Part shown: positions 13,368-15,139 of the stretch, one piece after another
How the letters are laid out: each line of letters opens with the position of its first letter
Position numbering within the stretch: position 1 is the first letter of the stretch
Source of the DNA: an uncultured Clostridia bacterium
GTDB taxonomy: Bacteria > Bacillota > Clostridia > Peptostreptococcales > Acidaminobacteraceae
NCBI GenBank assembly: GCA_945950065.1
Contig: CAMFGQ010000023.1
Span: 1 to 15,139, forward strand
Direction of reading: 5' to 3'
DNA length: 15,139 bases
The notes under the pieces: model-generated
What the model was told of the DNA's origin: nothing
Databases searched by the model: none
The model's input: only the letters and a program-made list of their open reading frames with translations
Program-made: the position numbers and the translations under genes

Positions 13368-14087
13368 ATGAAAAATGAAATAGCAGATCTTATTCTCCTC
13401 TCGCCAAGTAAAGAGATGATGGAGTCTGATGAACACAAAACTACTCAGGGAAAACAACTACTAGATGAAACAAAGAAAATTCAGAGGGCTCTACTCCAGT
13501 TTACTCAGGAGGAACTCAGCGAGCTTTATGGGATTAGCCTGAAGAAAAGCCAGTTCGTAAAACAAAACATAGAAAGTCTCGGACAATTCAATCAACTTCC
13601 TGCCTATCAGCTTTATGATGGCATTGCTTTTCGCGAACTAAGAAAAATCCCCTTCGATGCGAAAGAGAAACAGTTTCTAAAGCATCACTTAGTGGTGCTA
13701 TCAGCCTTCTATGGACCCCTTTATGCAGATGAAAAGATCTGGCCCTATCGGTTGGATTTTATGGTAAAGTTAAAGCTAGATGAGACAAGCATTAAAACCC
13801 TTTGGAAAAAGAAGGTAGAAGACTTTTTCTCTGGTCAAACTGTTCTGAATCTTGCTAGCAAGGAGTTTAGCAGTCTCATCAACCGCAAGAAAACCAGAGT
13901 CATTGATGTAGAGTTTGTGGATGAGAAGAAAAAAATATCTACCTATGAAAAAAAGAAATTAAGAGGCTCACTGGCTGGTCATCTGGTGCGCGCAAAGGAA
14001 ATAAACATCGATAGTCTAAGAAGCTTTCAGGAAGGATTTGAACTGATTCATGAAAAAGATCAATTTGTCTACAAAAGAATCCCATAA
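13368..14087 (+). CDS. yaaA: Peroxide stress protein YaaA (UPF0246 family)
   Basis: This 239-residue YaaA/UPF0246 protein belongs to a family that in E. coli limits intracellular iron and DNA damage during hydrogen peroxide stress and adopts a DNA-binding fold. Conserved segments appear in order: LLSPSKEM (10–17), YDGIAFREL (83–91), LSAFYGPL (111–118), PYRLDFMVKL (126–135), NLASKEFS (161–168) and YEKKKLRG (193–200). The C-terminal FVYKRI also fits. The ATG at 13368 is chosen because AGGTGA (13358–13363) lies 4 bases upstream; an in-frame GTG at 13359 would sit inside that site. Length matches the family (about 240–260). A strong hairpin lies just upstream and no clear promoter was found, so expression may depend on read-through. 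The end overlaps the next gene by 38 bases. Confidence 0.93.
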   Translation: MKNEIADLILLSPSKEMMESDEHKTTQGKQLLDETKKIQRALLQFTQEELSELYGISLKKSQFVKQNIESLGQFNQLPAYQLYDGIAFRELRKIPFDAKEKQFLKHHLVVLSAFYGPLYADEKIWPYRLDFMVKLKLDETSIKTLWKKKVEDFFSGQTVLNLASKEFSSLINRKKTRVIDVEFVDEKKKISTYEKKKLRGSLAGHLVRAKEINIDSLRSFQEGFELIHEKDQFVYKRIP

Positions 14088-14814
14088 ATTTGGTTGCCTT
14101 ATCTGTGGAGAGGAACTCCATTATGGGGAGGAAGAAACCCTCCACTGTATGCTCTGTGGTAAAGATACACGCTCCAATGTATCCTGTCCTAAGGGTCATT
14201 TTGTCTGTGATGCATGTCATGGTAAAAAAGCACTGGTGTCCCTGATGGAAGAAGTCTATAAAAATACGTTCACTGATCCCATTAAGGTAGCCCAGTCCAT
14301 GATGGACAAAGAAGGTGTTCATATGCATGGTCCTGAGCATCATAGTCTTGTAGCCCTAGCTCTTCTTGTTGCTTATAAGAATGCTGGGGGAGAGGTAGAC
14401 TTTGATGAGGCAGCAAAAGAAATCCTAAGACGTGGTTCGAAAGTCCCTGGTGGTGTCTGTGGAAACTGGGGTTCTTGTGGTGCCAGCATCTCCGTGGGAA
14501 TCTTCTTTAGCGTGCTGTCTGGGGCTACACCTCTAACCACGGATAGCTGGGCATTATCTAATCGTGCAGCGGCTTTAGCTCATTTGAAAATCGCAGAGCT
14601 TGGTGGACCACGCTGCTGTAAGCGAAATACTTTTACTGCACTTTTAGAGGCATCTAAGGTGATCGAAGAAGCCTATGGTGTGAAGCTATATCCAGTCCTT
14701 CCGGTCTGTACCTACTTTCCAATGAATCGCCAGTGTCTCCTAGAAGGATGTCCCTACTATCCAAAGACACAAAAGTTAAAACAGGCGCCTACTTTATTTA
14801 AGTTGAAAGATTAG
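14050..14814 (+). CDS. Cysteine/histidine-rich protein, probable DUF5714 family
   Basis: This 254-residue protein most resembles the DUF5714 family by its pattern; I cannot confirm this without a search, and no function is established. The N-terminus looks like a zinc-ribbon pair: C16/C19 (CLIC), C33/C36 (CMLC), then C46, H50, C53, C56 and H57 (CPKGHFVCDACH). The remainder has strongly patterned residues: HMHGPEHH (91–98), GGVCGNWGSCGAS (134–146), GGPRCC (185–190), and a C-terminal set C220, C229, C234. The second group could bind an iron-sulphur cluster or another metal, which is inference. No membrane segment or signal peptide is visible. The ATG lies 38 bases inside yaaA; GAAGGA (14031–14036) is 13 bases upstream, further than ideal, so translation may be coupled. 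TTG 14065 is a less likely start. Confidence 0.75.
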   Translation: MKKINLSTKESHKFGCLICGEELHYGEEETLHCMLCGKDTRSNVSCPKGHFVCDACHGKKALVSLMEEVYKNTFTDPIKVAQSMMDKEGVHMHGPEHHSLVALALLVAYKNAGGEVDFDEAAKEILRRGSKVPGGVCGNWGSCGASISVGIFFSVLSGATPLTTDSWALSNRAAALAHLKIAELGGPRCCKRNTFTALLEASKVIEEAYGVKLYPVLPVCTYFPMNRQCLLEGCPYYPKTQKLKQAPTLFKLKD

Positions 14815-14830
14815 GCTATATGGATAAAAT
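14803..14830 (+). promoter_or_regulatory. Candidate sigma-A promoter for the DUF4177 gene
   Basis: TTGAAA (14803–14808) and TAAAAT (14825–14830) are 16 bases apart. The -35 element overlaps the end of the preceding gene. The start would be near 14837, leaving a leader of about 60 bases before the ATG at 14896. The rest of the 81-base gap is AT-rich and shows no clear terminator. Confidence 0.45.
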
Positions 14831-14895
14831 GCTTATAGAAAGAATAAAACTTACCTAAGAAGAGATTCTGTATCAACTTATCGAGGAGGGTATAC

Positions 14896-15108
14896 ATGTT
14901 CCAGTATGACTTTGTAGAAGTACAGATTCAATCATCATTCAAAACGGGACCCACTGCATCCTTTGATCGTTCAGTGGAGATCATCAAAGAACGAGCCGCA
15001 GAAGGTTGGGAATTGCAACAATTGGTGGCTGTTCCTAATGAAAAAACAGGAGCTTTTTCGATTCAGAAATACGTCATCATTTTTAAAAAGAAAATCAACG
15101 AAGAATAA
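14896..15108 (+). CDS. DUF4177 family small protein
   Basis: This 70-residue protein fits the DUF4177 pattern. An N-terminal beta strand (YDFVEVQ) is followed by a helix with the motif IIKERAAEGWELQQLV (29–44), and the last strand is FSIQKYVIIFKK. The AAEGWEL segment is the recognisable family feature. Function is unknown. Translation is well supported by GAGGAGGG (14883–14890), 5 bases before the ATG, the strongest ribosome binding site at this end of the window. It has a candidate promoter of its own and is probably independent of the upstream genes. No terminator is seen in the remaining 31 bases. Confidence 0.85.
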   Translation: MFQYDFVEVQIQSSFKTGPTASFDRSVEIIKERAAEGWELQQLVAVPNEKTGAFSIQKYVIIFKKKINEE

Positions 15109-15139
15109 ATAGAAACAACAATTTAGTAGAGAACAAACC

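Noticed and set aside
13343..13369. Promoter for yaaA (TTTACG, then TACAAT)
   Set aside because: The spacing is 15 bases, the -35 is poor, and the -10 would overlap the yaaA start codon.

Overview
This 15.1 kb window is a densely packed, single-strand (all +) chromosomal segment from a bacterium of the class Clostridia or a close anaerobic Firmicutes relative. The placement rests on gene order (tgt–yajC–SCIFF/ScfB–secD–secF–recJ–apt–rel–dtd–metallo-hydrolase–hemZ), strong AGGAGG-type ribosome binding sites, and the SCIFF peptide with its radical SAM maturase, a near-universal Clostridia marker. I cannot name the genus. No tRNA, rRNA, CRISPR array, insertion sequence or prophage was seen. No gene-free stretch exceeds about 80 bases.

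Layout. 1–441 is the 3' end of tgt (queuosine tRNA modification). A likely promoter then precedes yajC (507), which overlaps sfsA (767). The sfsA frame has no stop at the usual end of the SfsA fold. It runs straight into a complete 44-residue SCIFF ranthipeptide precursor (scfA, 1421–1555), which has its own Shine-Dalgarno and ATG in the same frame. A short UACG-capped hairpin separates this from scfB, the radical SAM/SPASM maturase (1610–2962). A gamma-class carbonic anhydrase overlaps scfB and leads into secD and secF (protein export). Next come recJ (DNA repair), apt (adenine salvage), rel ((p)ppGpp metabolism), dtd (D-aminoacyl-tRNA proofreading), a glyoxalase II-like metallohydrolase and a HemZ-like radical SAM protein. 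From secD to hemZ the genes overlap or lie within 8 bases of each other, so they probably form one long operon with translational coupling.

The last 2.4 kb is looser. A DUF937 protein has its own promoter and a terminator-like hairpin. It is followed by yaaA, by a cysteine/histidine-rich protein (probably DUF5714) overlapping yaaA by 38 bases, and by a small DUF4177 protein with its own promoter.

How the genes relate. The core is a housekeeping cluster joining tRNA quality (Tgt, Dtd), membrane export (YajC, SecD, SecF), nucleotide metabolism and stringent response (Apt, Rel), and repair (RecJ), with a RiPP system inserted in the Sec block. The most notable feature is the in-frame SfsA–SCIFF fusion. 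It predicts two products from one frame: a SfsA protein with a modifiable six-cysteine tail, and the free peptide made from an internal start.
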